This document shows positions 1 through 6,990 of a DNA stretch of 22,345 bases, piece by piece. The notes under the pieces were generated by a model. It was given only the letters and a program-made list of their open reading frames with translations. It made no database searches and was not told the origin of the DNA. The number at the start of each line of letters is the position of its first letter. The stretch's first letter is position 1. Origin of the DNA: a virus; the IMG/VR virus record IMGVR_UViG_3300025168_014124, positions 1 through 22,345 of that record; one strand, given 5' to 3'. A program made the position numbers and the translations under genes.

Positions 1-97
1 CTAGGTTTGACCCGCTCCGCGCGCGCGCTCTCGCCAGTAAAGAGGGCACCCCCTTTGATAGTTGACGTTGAACCGTAGGAATGGGAGACACCCAAAA
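1..97. other. Left-edge non-coding stretch
   Basis: No gene start is visible here. Two plus-strand frames are open from the window edge to stops at 63-65 and 76-78, so the tail of an upstream gene could be present, but neither short peptide is convincing. A perfect alternating CG run occupies 18-28. GGGAG at 83-87 is the probable ribosome binding site of the next gene. I see no convincing promoter. Confidence 0.4.
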
Positions 98-448
98 ATG
101 ACCCCAAAGCAACGCGCGAAGAGACTCGCCGAGATCCGCAAGCGCCAAGAAGAGATCAGCCTCGATCAGCACGAAGCCCGCCGCCGCGCGAGCTTCACCG
201 CGGTTTTGAAGGCCCACTCGATGCTGGTCGCTCTTGATGCCGAGGCCGCGAACCTCCAGGCCGCCGCCCCGATCGAGCTGTCCCGAGACGACCGCGAGCG
301 AGTCTGGCGCGAGGCACTCCCCGAGATCCCTGACACCCTCCTGGAGAGCGCTCTCGACGAGTACGCCCGTCGACACTCGGCGACGATCTACCTCAGCCGA
401 GACGGCGACCGAGTCGCCCGGGTTGAGGGTGGATGGTCGTCGTCGTGA
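98..448 (+). CDS. Small hypothetical protein upstream of terminase (possible small terminase subunit)
   Basis: This 116-residue protein is not recognised. The N-terminal third is strongly basic and helical (MTPKQRAKRLAEIRKRQEE). The middle is Ala/Leu-rich helix, and the C-terminal part carries a helical acidic segment (LPEIPDTLLESALDEYARRH). I chose the ATG at 98 because GGGAG sits 10 bases upstream; a TTG at 62 would extend it by 12 residues but has no better ribosome site. Small terminase subunits usually lie just before the large one, have basic DNA-binding N-termini and are of about this size or a little larger, so that role is possible. No helix-turn-helix is clear, and a minus-strand gene separates it from the terminase, so the function is only a guess. 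Codon use matches the late genes. Confidence 0.65.
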   Translation: MTPKQRAKRLAEIRKRQEEISLDQHEARRRASFTAVLKAHSMLVALDAEAANLQAAAPIELSRDDRERVWREALPEIPDTLLESALDEYARRHSATIYLSRDGDRVARVEGGWSSS

Positions 449-465
449 GCTCCAAGACGACGAAA

Positions 466-483
466 GCCCGCCGAGGGGCGGGC
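466..483 (-). terminator. Probable intrinsic terminator of the minus-strand gene
   Basis: Arms GCCCGCC (466-472) and GGCGGGC (477-483) pair perfectly around a 4-base loop. Read on the minus strand, the hairpin lies about 20 bases after the stop at 505 and is followed by TTTCGTCG, a short imperfect U tract. Read on the plus strand it lacks a U tract, so it probably ends leftward transcription from the small gene at 505-675. It could also slow transcripts leaving the gene at 98-448. Confidence 0.55.
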
Positions 484-504
484 CGCGGTCGCCTCGGGTG
501 CGGG

Positions 505-675
505 CTAGGCGAGGCCGTTCTTCCACTGCTCGGCCTTATGGTTAGCCCATTCGTTAGCTTGCTCGGGCGTCAGGTCTCCAGACTCGACGAGGTCGGCGAG
601 GTCCGACTGAAGCTCTCGCATCATGCGCGCGATCTTTCCGTCTTCGATCTTCTGGAGCGTCGTGGCGTTGGTCAT
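505..675 (-). CDS. Small acidic protein, divergent from terminase
   Basis: This is a 56-residue gene, too short for routine ORF calling. The protein begins MTNATTLQKIEDGKIARMM and ends in KAEQWKNGLA. It is mostly helical and mildly acidic, and contains a segment DLTPEQANEWANHKAEQW that looks like a helix-loop-helix. It has no cysteine or membrane segment. AGGGAGAG (679-686 on the plus strand) lies three bases before its ATG, a strong ribosome site. It is the only leftward gene next to the late module, has its own terminator-like hairpin, and shares an AT-rich intergenic region with the terminase. A small regulator or early-expressed inhibitor would fit that position, but nothing in the sequence proves a function. 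Confidence 0.75.
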   Translation of the reverse strand: MTNATTLQKIEDGKIARMMRELQSDLADLVESGDLTPEQANEWANHKAEQWKNGLA

Positions 676-697
676 GTTCTCTCCCTGTTTGATGTTT

Positions 698-711
698 ACA
701 ACATAACGCGA
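698..711 (+). repeat. Direct repeat, copy 1 (possible operator)
   Basis: ACAACATAACGCGA here matches ACAACAAAACGCGA at 727-740 at 13 of 14 positions, with 29 bp from start to start (just under three helical turns). This copy covers the candidate -10 box of the leftward promoter. A protein bound here would block that promoter. Confidence 0.5.
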
Positions 712-727
712 GGAAACACAGCGGCAA
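700..727 (-). promoter_or_regulatory. Candidate sigma70-type promoter for the minus-strand gene
   Basis: On the minus strand, TTGCCG (722-727) and TATGTT (700-705) stand 16 bases apart. Each matches its consensus hexamer at four of six positions. The predicted transcript would start near 693, just upstream of the AGGGAGAG ribosome site. The box is weak, and a host with other sigma preferences would use something else. Confidence 0.35.
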
Positions 728-740
728 CAACAAAACGCGA
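727..740 (+). repeat. Direct repeat, copy 2 (possible operator)
   Basis: This is the second copy of the 14-base repeat. It abuts the candidate -35 box of the leftward promoter and lies 37 bases before the terminase start. Just downstream, GTTGTAAC (745-752) is the partner arm of an inverted repeat with 694-702. Confidence 0.5.
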
Positions 741-776
741 AAAAGTTGTAACCGTAGGACCGACCGGGGCTCTCGC

Positions 777-2192
777 ATGAACTGGGCAGAGGCTACCCGC
801 GACGTCCTCCTCGACTCGCTCTCGTGTCAGCTCTTCAGTTTTCGCCCGACCGGGCCTCAGCTGCACTGGCTCACCGAGACGGCTCCGATCGCCCTCTGGC
901 GCGACGGAAACCAGCTAGGGAAGACGACCGGGAGCCTCGTCGACCTCGTCCACCGATGCCGCGGATCGCACCCCTGGCAGACCGTGCGACGCCCGCCAGT
1001 GTATGCGGTGGTCGTCGGCGTGAGTCTAGAGCAGATGGGGCAACCGGGCGGCATTATGGAGAAGCTGTGGAGCCTGATCCCGACCGAGGAGCTCGACCCG
1101 GCCACCGGCTTTCAACCCGGGCGAGGCATCACCGGCAAGCCGCCTCGGCTCGTGTTCCGGTCCGGCCCGGGCGCCGGTAGTGTGATCTTCTTCGGGACGT
1201 TCAAGCAGGACCCGACGCGCTACGCGGGGTCTACCATTCACCACGTTCTATCAGACGAACCGATGCCCGCGGGTACCTACGAGGAGCTCCGACCGCGCCT
1301 CCTGAAGTACGGCGGGACGATGCGGATCAACTTCACGCCGGTCCCGAATATGCCCGATATGCAGTGGCTCCGCGGGCTGATTGATCGCGGTGTCATCGTC
1401 GAGCATAACTATGGTCTGAACCCTGAAAACTGTCACCCGGAGGGGTCGCCCTTTCCTTACTACTCGGGCGCGATGCTCGATCAGTTCAAAGCGTCGTTAC
1501 CGTTACCGGTCCAGAGGATGCGGATCGAGGGCGCGTGGGACCCGCTCGTCGATGAGCGGTGGATCAGCGCCTACAGCACCGAGACTCACTTTCGAGGGGA
1601 CGAGCCGCCAGCGGGCGCCGTGGTCTTCGTCGGCATCGATCACGGCATCGTCGGAGGCAAACAGGCCGCGATCGTAGGGGCGCTCGTAGGCGCTGACTCC
1701 CTACGCCCTCGGGTGTGGTACCTCGCCGAGCACGTAGGTCACGCGCAGACCTCGCAGGAGGAGGACGCGCGCGCGATCGTGGCCATGCTCCACCGGGCGG
1801 GCCTCGAAGTCGAGGACGTCGACCTCTGGGTCGGCGACCGACCTGCCGACGCTCGGGGCCTCGTCCGAAAGTCGAACAGCATCCTCCGGCGACACCTCGC
1901 CGCCTTGGCCGGCATTCCTTACAATCGCTTCCCGCGGATCACGACTCCGAGGAAGTTCGACGGGTCCGTCGTCGCTGGACTGACGATGCTTAACAGCCTA
2001 GCCGCGACCGACACGAGGGGGACGCCTCACCTCATCGTCTCGCCTCGATGCCCAGAGCTGGACCGGGCTTTTATGACGTTCCAGGGGCACAGGCAGGACC
2101 CTGGTAAGGACATCCTCGATTCTGCGAGGTATCCTGTCGAGAGACTCGTCGGCTCTCAGCGGGCGGTGGCTCTCTCTCTGCGCTACGGGTGA
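777..2192 (+). CDS. terL: Terminase large subunit
   Basis: This is the ATP-driven DNA packaging motor with headful or cos nuclease; it acts at the portal of the procapsid. The protein is 471 residues, normal for the family. The ATPase domain shows a Walker A-type loop GNQLGKT (44-50), a Walker B-type motif VLSDEP with D160/E161, and a coupling motif TMRINFTPVP around 181-190. The C-terminal half carries the RNase H-like nuclease pattern, with VGIDHG (D288) and a later acidic site in DLWVGDRPAD (349-358). The ATG at 777 is the first start after the divergent regulatory region; its ribosome site is weak (a GGGG run 10 bases upstream). The portal follows after only three bases. The assignment is based on motifs and gene order. 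Confidence 0.92.
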   Translation: MNWAEATRDVLLDSLSCQLFSFRPTGPQLHWLTETAPIALWRDGNQLGKTTGSLVDLVHRCRGSHPWQTVRRPPVYAVVVGVSLEQMGQPGGIMEKLWSLIPTEELDPATGFQPGRGITGKPPRLVFRSGPGAGSVIFFGTFKQDPTRYAGSTIHHVLSDEPMPAGTYEELRPRLLKYGGTMRINFTPVPNMPDMQWLRGLIDRGVIVEHNYGLNPENCHPEGSPFPYYSGAMLDQFKASLPLPVQRMRIEGAWDPLVDERWISAYSTETHFRGDEPPAGAVVFVGIDHGIVGGKQAAIVGALVGADSLRPRVWYLAEHVGHAQTSQEEDARAIVAMLHRAGLEVEDVDLWVGDRPADARGLVRKSNSILRRHLAALAGIPYNRFPRITTPRKFDGSVVAGLTMLNSLAATDTRGTPHLIVSPRCPELDRAFMTFQGHRQDPGKDILDSARYPVERLVGSQRAVALSLRYG

Positions 2193-2195
2193 CCC

Positions 2196-4121
2196 ATGCC
2201 GACCTACCACGCCACGATCTACCCGCCGCGCCCCATGATGCCCGATCAGGACCGCGCAGAGCATCAGCGCGCCCGGGCCGCCATCCTCGACGAGGACTTT
2301 GACCAGGTCCTCGATCACTGGCTCCGCGACTACGTCCAACCCGAGATCCTCGACACCTGGGGACAGCCGGACACAGCGAATAACCCGCTCGTCTCCTACG
2401 TCTCGCAGCTCACGACGCCGGGCCGCTACAGTCGACGCCCGATCCTGCATCATGCGAGCGCCGACGCCTCGGGCCTCCTCGCCCCGGGCGGAGCTCTGGA
2501 CGCCGCCGGGTGGTCCACGAAGGCACAGACCTACGAGAGAAAGACGATCGGCCTCGGGGACTATCTCGTCGGTCTCGATGTCCTAGACGGCGGGCTCGTC
2601 CTGTCGCTCGTCGACCCGTGCGACGTCTATCTCGAAGCCGACCCGAGACGCCCCGACCGGGCGCGGGCGCTCTGGCACCTTCGCCTCAGATGGGATCAGG
2701 TGCGCGGGCGCTACAGATGGACCTTTACGATCTACGACATCGGAGACGACTCGGGCCGTCCACCGTCGCTGCGGGTCGTCTCGGCGACCGAGAGGGACGA
2801 CGAAGGAGGCTATCGGGACCTCTCCGACGCCTACCTCGACGGGGGCGCTCTCGTCGGTGAGCTCTACCCATATCGCTTCGAGGACGGTCGCGCGTTTCTC
2901 CCGTGGACGCACTACCGAAGCGCAGATACGGGGAAGCTCTGGCACTGGTCAGAGCTTCGAGGACTGCACCGCGGCACACTGCACACCTGCACCTACAGCA
3001 CCTACACCGGGCGAGCGGCTCTCGATGCGACCGGATCGCACGTTTTGACGTGGAACCTCCAGCTCCCCGGGGCCGATGTCCGGCCGGCGAGCGGTCAGGC
3101 ATACGACGAGGCCGCGGGCTTCGGAGGCATGGGGGCGCCGGTCGAGAGTGTCCCGATCACACCGGGCGCGATCTCCGCCTGTCAGGTCGTCGAGCCTGGA
3201 GTCCAGCCGGGCGTCAGTGTCGTCGGTCCAGGTATCAACCTCGCACCATTGCACGCCTTCACCCGTGGTTATATTCATGACCTGATGCTAAACCGTGGAC
3301 TCGGTCAGGCATCGGTCGAGAAGGTGAGCGCAAACCCTGCCAGCGGGGCCGCGCTGCATATCAGCGACCGGCAGAGGCGCGAGTATCAGGAGAGGGTCGA
3401 GCCGCTGTTCCGGGCCGCAGATCTGGAGCTCATCACCAAGGCCGCAGCAATGCTCAACCGGGCGACGGGTACCCGGTACCCCGAGAGCGGCTATTCGATC
3501 GTCTACCACCGCCCGCCTCGGAGCCCGGGCGAGGAGAAGGACGCCCGAGAGCGCGACGCCTGGCTCGTCGAGAACGGCTACCGCTCCAGGGTCGATGTCT
3601 ACCGGGCGCGCTACCCGGGGCTCTCGACCGACGACGCGGTCGCCGACCTCCGACGCATCCGACGAGACGAGGCCCTCGTCGCCTCGGGCGAGATCGACGA
3701 CGACCGAGACGCAGCCCTCGAAGAGCTCCAGGCCGCCGCCGAGGCTCTGCGCTCGATGCCTATGGAGCACGAGGAGTCCACCGACGCGCTCGCCTCTGTG
3801 GAGGCCGCTCTCGCCGCTCTGGGAGACACCTCGTCACCGCCGCCGCCGGATGATAGCAACCGGCCGAAAGCATACACGGAAGAAGGCCCGCCAGAGTCGG
3901 CGCCGGATCTAGATCCCGGAGCTGAACAGGTCGCCGCTCTAGCGCTTAACGGCGCGCAGGTCACAGCGGCTCAGGGCATCGTCGAGGCTACCGCTACCGG
4001 GCGCCTCCCGAGGTCTAGCGCGCTGGCTATGCTGACGGCCTTCTTCGCAATGCCTGAAGATCAAGCCGACGCGGTCCTCGGGCCAGTCGGCGAGGGCTTT
4101 AAGCCCGAACCGCAGGATTAA
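2196..4121 (+). CDS. Portal protein
   Basis: The portal is the dodecameric ring at one capsid vertex through which DNA enters and to which the tail attaches. At 641 residues it is on the long side for the family. It directly follows the terminase. Residues about 377-425 contain the pattern SANPASGAALHISDRQRRE followed by LFRAADLELITKAAAMLNR, which resembles the clip/stem and long helix of phage portal proteins. After about residue 540 the chain becomes low-complexity and acidic, with SSPPPPDDSNR and several Glu/Pro-rich stretches, then a short helical C-terminus. That tail may be an internal extension facing the capsid lumen. No protease domain is fused. I am confident of the call from position, size and the stem pattern, not from a database match. 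Confidence 0.82.
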   Translation: MPTYHATIYPPRPMMPDQDRAEHQRARAAILDEDFDQVLDHWLRDYVQPEILDTWGQPDTANNPLVSYVSQLTTPGRYSRRPILHHASADASGLLAPGGALDAAGWSTKAQTYERKTIGLGDYLVGLDVLDGGLVLSLVDPCDVYLEADPRRPDRARALWHLRLRWDQVRGRYRWTFTIYDIGDDSGRPPSLRVVSATERDDEGGYRDLSDAYLDGGALVGELYPYRFEDGRAFLPWTHYRSADTGKLWHWSELRGLHRGTLHTCTYSTYTGRAALDATGSHVLTWNLQLPGADVRPASGQAYDEAAGFGGMGAPVESVPITPGAISACQVVEPGVQPGVSVVGPGINLAPLHAFTRGYIHDLMLNRGLGQASVEKVSANPASGAALHISDRQRREYQERVEPLFRAADLELITKAAAMLNRATGTRYPESGYSIVYHRPPRSPGEEKDARERDAWLVENGYRSRVDVYRARYPGLSTDDAVADLRRIRRDEALVASGEIDDDRDAALEELQAAAEALRSMPMEHEESTDALASVEAALAALGDTSSPPPPDDSNRPKAYTEEGPPESAPDLDPGAEQVAALALNGAQVTAAQGIVEATATGRLPRSSALAMLTAFFAMPEDQADAVLGPVGEGFKPEPQD

Positions 4122-4123
4122 CG

Positions 4124-4492
4124 GTGTCGCCGCATCGAGCCCCCAAGGCTGTCAGGCTAGAGGCCCGCCGGGCTCTGGACTGGCGCGCAGAGCTACCGCC
4201 GAGCCGTCGCGCGATGACGCCGGTCGGGGTACGCCGGGCGGTGCAGCTCGCCGAGGGGCAACCCGTGAGCCTGGAGACCGTGCGCCGGATGTGGTCCTAC
4301 TTCCAGCGTCACGAGGTCGACAAGGACGCGCAGGGCTTCCGGCCCGGTGAGGACGGGTACCCGAGCAAAGGTCGGCAAGCGTGGGCCGGTTGGGGCGGTG
4401 ATGCGGGTCGAGCGTGGTCTCGGCGCATCCTTCGAGAGCATGACCGGGAATGGTATCTAGAGCGTCTCACGAGACGCAGGGAGACAAAGTGA
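4124..4492 (+). CDS. Conserved small phage protein with GYPSKGRQAWAGWGGDAG motif
   Basis: This is a 122-residue protein with a GTG start two bases after the portal stop. Its N-terminal half contains TPVGVRRAVQLAEGQPVSLETVRRMWSYF (in two helices), and the second half contains the motif HEVDK...GEDGYPSKGRQAW and WGGDAGRAWSRRIL. From memory, this GYPS-x-GR-x-AW-x-x-WGGDAG pattern recurs in many phages near portal and capsid genes and as part of larger proteins. I do not know its biochemical role. Its place between portal and scaffold, and its overlap with the scaffold start (4489-4492), suggest head assembly. It does not look like a maturation protease, since no Ser/His or Asp/Ser catalytic pattern is visible. 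Confidence 0.78.
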   Translation: MSPHRAPKAVRLEARRALDWRAELPPSRRAMTPVGVRRAVQLAEGQPVSLETVRRMWSYFQRHEVDKDAQGFRPGEDGYPSKGRQAWAGWGGDAGRAWSRRILREHDREWYLERLTRRRETK

Positions 4493-5115
4493 GCGATTTC
4501 ACACAAGCACAGGTCGATCAGATCGTGAAAGAGCGCCTAGACCGTGCAAAGGTAAAGCACGCCGAGCAACTCGACGCAGTCCGGGCAGAGGCGAAGCTCG
4601 CCGGTGGTGAGATCACGAAGCTACGCGAGCGGGTCGCGGCTCTGGAGCCCTTCGAGAGTCAGGTCGGCGAGCTCCGCGGTCAGATCGAGAAGTCGACCCG
4701 ATCCCAGCTCCTCGGCTCTCTCGGGATCCCGGGCGACGCTCTCGCAGACATCGAGGCGATCTACCAGAGCCGGACGACCGGTCTCGACGAGGCGCCCACC
4801 TTCGCCGAGTTCCTCGCCGCCGACGGCCCGGGCCGGTCGGTCCCTTTACTCGCTGGCTACTTCGCGGGCGCTCCATCGGGGGACGGTGACTCCTCTGTCT
4901 CGTCGCCGAGTCCGGTATCGCTCCCGGATCTCTCTCGGGGGGCGCCCGCCTCGGGGCCTCGGTCGTCAGGCACCAGTCAGGCCGACGCGCTCGCGTTCAT
5001 CCAGTCGCCCGAGTTCGGTCGCCTGTCACGCGAGCAGCAAGACGAGGCCCTCCAGGCCGTCGAGACCCAGAGCGGCACGTCTTACGCTTCGCGGTGGTTG
5101 ACTCCACGCGCGTAA
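4489..5115 (+). CDS. Capsid scaffold protein
   Basis: Scaffold proteins guide capsid subunits to the right shell and are then lost. This 208-residue chain has the usual makeup: a long N-terminal coiled-coil (about residues 5-65, rich in Glu, Lys, Arg and Ala, such as RLDRAKVKHAEQLDAVRAEA), a disordered Ser/Pro/Gly-rich middle (about 130-165) and a short helical C-terminal end. It lies immediately before the capsid gene. I chose the GTG at 4489 because AGGGAG (4478-4483) is five bases upstream and the start overlaps the preceding stop (GTGA). An ATG at 4450 would lie deep in the previous gene. The family call rests on composition and position. Confidence 0.75.
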   Translation: MSDFTQAQVDQIVKERLDRAKVKHAEQLDAVRAEAKLAGGEITKLRERVAALEPFESQVGELRGQIEKSTRSQLLGSLGIPGDALADIEAIYQSRTTGLDEAPTFAEFLAADGPGRSVPLLAGYFAGAPSGDGDSSVSSPSPVSLPDLSRGAPASGPRSSGTSQADALAFIQSPEFGRLSREQQDEALQAVETQSGTSYASRWLTPRA

Positions 5116-5116
5116 C

Positions 5117-5130
5117 GGGGCAAGATCCCC
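5117..5130 (+). other. Small GGGG/CCCC hairpin after the scaffold stop
   Basis: GGGG (5117-5120) can pair with CCCC (5127-5130) across six bases, directly after the TAA at 5113-5115. It lacks a U tract and may only be incidental, but it precedes a larger hairpin in the capsid leader. Confidence 0.3.
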
Positions 5131-5160
5131 ACGTAGGCCCTCACGCGGACTCGGCGGTAA

Positions 5161-5193
5161 CAGAGGCAAGGGCGATCGATACCCTTACCTCTG
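5161..5193 (+). promoter_or_regulatory. Hairpin in the capsid gene leader
   Basis: CAGAGG-C-AAGGG (5161-5172) pairs with CCCTT-A-CCTCTG (5182-5193): eleven base pairs with one C/A mismatch and a nine-base loop. It ends five bases before the AGGAG ribosome site (5199-5203) of the major capsid gene. Such a structure can protect the 5' end of a processed transcript or keep the ribosome site open. It has no U tract, so a terminator is less likely. Confidence 0.55.
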
Positions 5194-5211
5194 ACCATAG
5201 GAGCCGCCACA

Positions 5212-6168
5212 ATGGCCGCTATTGCACCTCCTGCGCTCGCTGGCGCGGTAAACACAGAAGTCGGTTTCACCCATACTTTTGCGCAGATCGCGATCCAGCG
5301 CCGTCTCGAAGACGCGCTGAACGTCGAGGCCGCTGGTCTCGTGCGCCTCGTCGGCGACGCTGCGGGCTCTGGCTCCGACGTGATCCGCGTGACCAACATT
5401 GGCGGAATCGGGTTTAATCTGCCGATGTCTGCGCTCGCTTCCGAGACCGCGGCGATCACTCCGAGCCCCTTCGATCTCGGTTACTCGACCGTGACGATCG
5501 CCGACTACGGCCTCGCCTTCGAGGAGTCGTACAAAGCCCAGATCCTCGGGCGTGAGCCCGCGGCTATGCTCGACGCGCTCGTCTCGACGATGCCCGAGAG
5601 CTACCTTCGCACCCTGCGCGATCTGACCGCCACCGTGATCGCGGGCTTCGCGACATCGGTGGGGGCTGCGGGCGCAAAGCTAACGATCGACACCTATCTG
5701 GACCTCCTCGCAGCGTACCGCGAGAACCCCGGTGCAGGTATGCCAGTGATCATGCTGCACCCGAAGCAGGTCTCAGACCTGATCGAGTCCGCACGGGCCG
5801 AGACGACGCTTTCGCTCTCCGTGTCCGAGTTCGGCAGCTTGAACGGCCTCTCGGGCGCGCAGACGATCCCCAACTTCCTGGGCCTCGGCGTCGACATCAA
5901 CATGTCGACCAGCATCACCAACGGTGGCGGAGGCCACATCGGCGGAGCTTACTCCGCTGGTGGTGTCGGCTACGCGGTCGGCTCGACTGCGGGCGTCAGG
6001 GCGCGAGGCATCGACGCGATCCGCATTCCGCAGTTCGGCACAATCGTCACGTTCCCGAGCGGCTCCAGCACCAACGGCAAGGAGACCGCCGAGGCGCGAT
6101 CCTTCGTCGGCGTCGCCGCGGGCAGCTCTGACGTGTTCGTTCAGCGCAAGGTCCTCAGCGTCATCTGA
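5212..6168 (+). CDS. Major capsid protein
   Basis: This 318-residue protein is the probable shell subunit, of HK97 fold by inference. It has no visible protease or delta domain, consistent with the separate scaffold gene. It is the highest-expressed candidate of the head genes: AGGAG lies eight bases before the ATG, behind a hairpin leader, and a strong hairpin follows the stop. The chain alternates short beta segments and helices (for example FDLGYSTVTIADYGLAFEE, about residues 84-102) and has few charged runs. The segment around 245-260 (NGGGGHIGGAYSAGGVG) is very Gly-rich. Size, position after the scaffold and regulatory setting support the call; no signature alone proves it. Confidence 0.82.
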   Translation: MAAIAPPALAGAVNTEVGFTHTFAQIAIQRRLEDALNVEAAGLVRLVGDAAGSGSDVIRVTNIGGIGFNLPMSALASETAAITPSPFDLGYSTVTIADYGLAFEESYKAQILGREPAAMLDALVSTMPESYLRTLRDLTATVIAGFATSVGAAGAKLTIDTYLDLLAAYRENPGAGMPVIMLHPKQVSDLIESARAETTLSLSVSEFGSLNGLSGAQTIPNFLGLGVDINMSTSITNGGGGHIGGAYSAGGVGYAVGSTAGVRARGIDAIRIPQFGTIVTFPSGSSTNGKETAEARSFVGVAAGSSDVFVQRKVLSVI

Positions 6169-6178
6169 TGACCCGACG

Positions 6179-6213
6179 CGCGCCCGGGCCGGCTCCTCGG
6201 CAGTCCGGGCGCG
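6179..6213 (+). terminator. Strong GC hairpin after the capsid gene
   Basis: CGCGCCCGG (6179-6187) pairs perfectly with CCGGGCGCG (6205-6213). Inside the loop, GCCG (6188-6191) can pair with CGGC (6198-6201), leaving a bulge. It starts 11 bases after the capsid stop. There is no U tract (TCTACACC follows), so it may be a partial terminator or a 3' stabiliser that sets capsid mRNA above the downstream genes. Confidence 0.5.
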
Positions 6214-6243
6214 TCTACACCCACCGAGGCAGAGAGACAGCAA

Positions 6244-6990
6244 ATGCCGATCCGAGCGAAGAAGACCGGACGATCCGCACCCGAGGACGCGCTCCTTACT
6301 GGCGACGTGCCCGAGACCGTAGACCCTGGACTCGCCGCACTCCTAGAGGACCCCGTCGATATGGGCCGATCCTCTGGGCTCCCGAAGCTGCACCCACGGG
6401 CGCCGTTTTTGCTGCGTCACTGGCCGATGAATTGGGAGATCGGAGAGGTCGACGGATCGGCTACTTGGTTACCTGCGGTGGACCTCCATTTCCTCGTGAA
6501 GGGCGCCGGAGGCATCCGCACGCCAGGACCTCACGAGCCCGAATCGAACGCCTACGCCGACGCCGTCCTCGAAGCCCGCCGCCGCGGGTGGGTCTACCTG
6601 CCTCTCTCTGCGTCCATTGCGACCGAGCACCTCCCAGCCGGAGTCCCTGCGGGCCGCTACCGTCGACGCATCCGAGGGCAGCACCCGATTACGCGCGTCG
6701 ATGTCGAGGCGTGGGTCACTCCGTGGGAGGTGCCTCAGCCCGGGCTACCCGGTCAGGCTCTCGCCTTCGCTCACGACACCGAGTCCCACAACCGCTGGCG
6801 AGCGTCGCTCGTCTCGTCGGGTCAGATCGCGCCACCGGTTCCGCAGGCTCGCCGCCAGGTGATCAGCACGATCGCGCGCCACCTCGGGCGCGCGCGAAAC
6901 TCGGGCGTATCGCCTGACGTAAAAGCGGTACGAGTCGAGGCTCTGACGGCCCGTCTCGCCGCCGCCAATGCTGCCCAGGTGCCAGCATGA
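6244..6990 (+). CDS. Hypothetical head protein after capsid
   Basis: This 248-residue protein is not recognised. It has an N-terminal basic segment (MPIRAKKTGR), a central region with many Trp, Pro and beta-like stretches (RHWPMNWEIGEVDGSATWLP, about residues 59-78), and a basic helical C-terminus rich in Arg and Ala. The ATG at 6244 has a purine-rich GAGGCAGAGAGA leader; a second long reading frame over the same DNA (6168-6917) is Arg/Pro-rich and is a shadow. Phages often carry a decoration, head-vertex or completion protein in this position. It overlaps the next gene by four bases (ATGA), so the two are probably translated together. Confidence 0.75.
   Translation: MPIRAKKTGRSAPEDALLTGDVPETVDPGLAALLEDPVDMGRSSGLPKLHPRAPFLLRHWPMNWEIGEVDGSATWLPAVDLHFLVKGAGGIRTPGPHEPESNAYADAVLEARRRGWVYLPLSASIATEHLPAGVPAGRYRRRIRGQHPITRVDVEAWVTPWEVPQPGLPGQALAFAHDTESHNRWRASLVSSGQIAPPVPQARRQVISTIARHLGRARNSGVSPDVKAVRVEALTARLAAANAAQVPA

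Larger units (their letters stand above)
676..776. promoter_or_regulatory. Divergent regulatory region between the minus-strand gene and terminase
   Basis: This 101-bp gap is the most AT-rich stretch near the late genes. It separates two divergently oriented starts (675 and 777). It holds the candidate leftward promoter, a 14-base direct repeat spaced 29 bp apart, and an inverted repeat made by GTTTACAAC (694-702) and GTTGTAAC (745-752). This layout suggests control of the minus-strand gene, the late genes, or both. Confidence 0.5.

Noticed and set aside
1-78. C-terminal end of an upstream gene
   Set aside because: Two frames are open from the edge, but the encoded pieces are too short to judge and no overlap or codon signal favours either.
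433-780. Plus-strand reading frame of 115 residues
   Set aside because: It runs antisense over the better-supported 56-residue gene, its terminator hairpin and the AT-rich control region, and it has no ribosome site of its own.
3838-3849. CCG triplet run in the portal gene
   Set aside because: It is a short proline run in a disordered segment and needs no other explanation.
6168-6917. Plus-strand reading frame of 249 residues after the capsid gene
   Set aside because: It is extremely Arg/Pro-rich, lies in another frame over the 6244-6990 gene and crosses the GC hairpin. The 6244 frame has normal protein composition and codon use.
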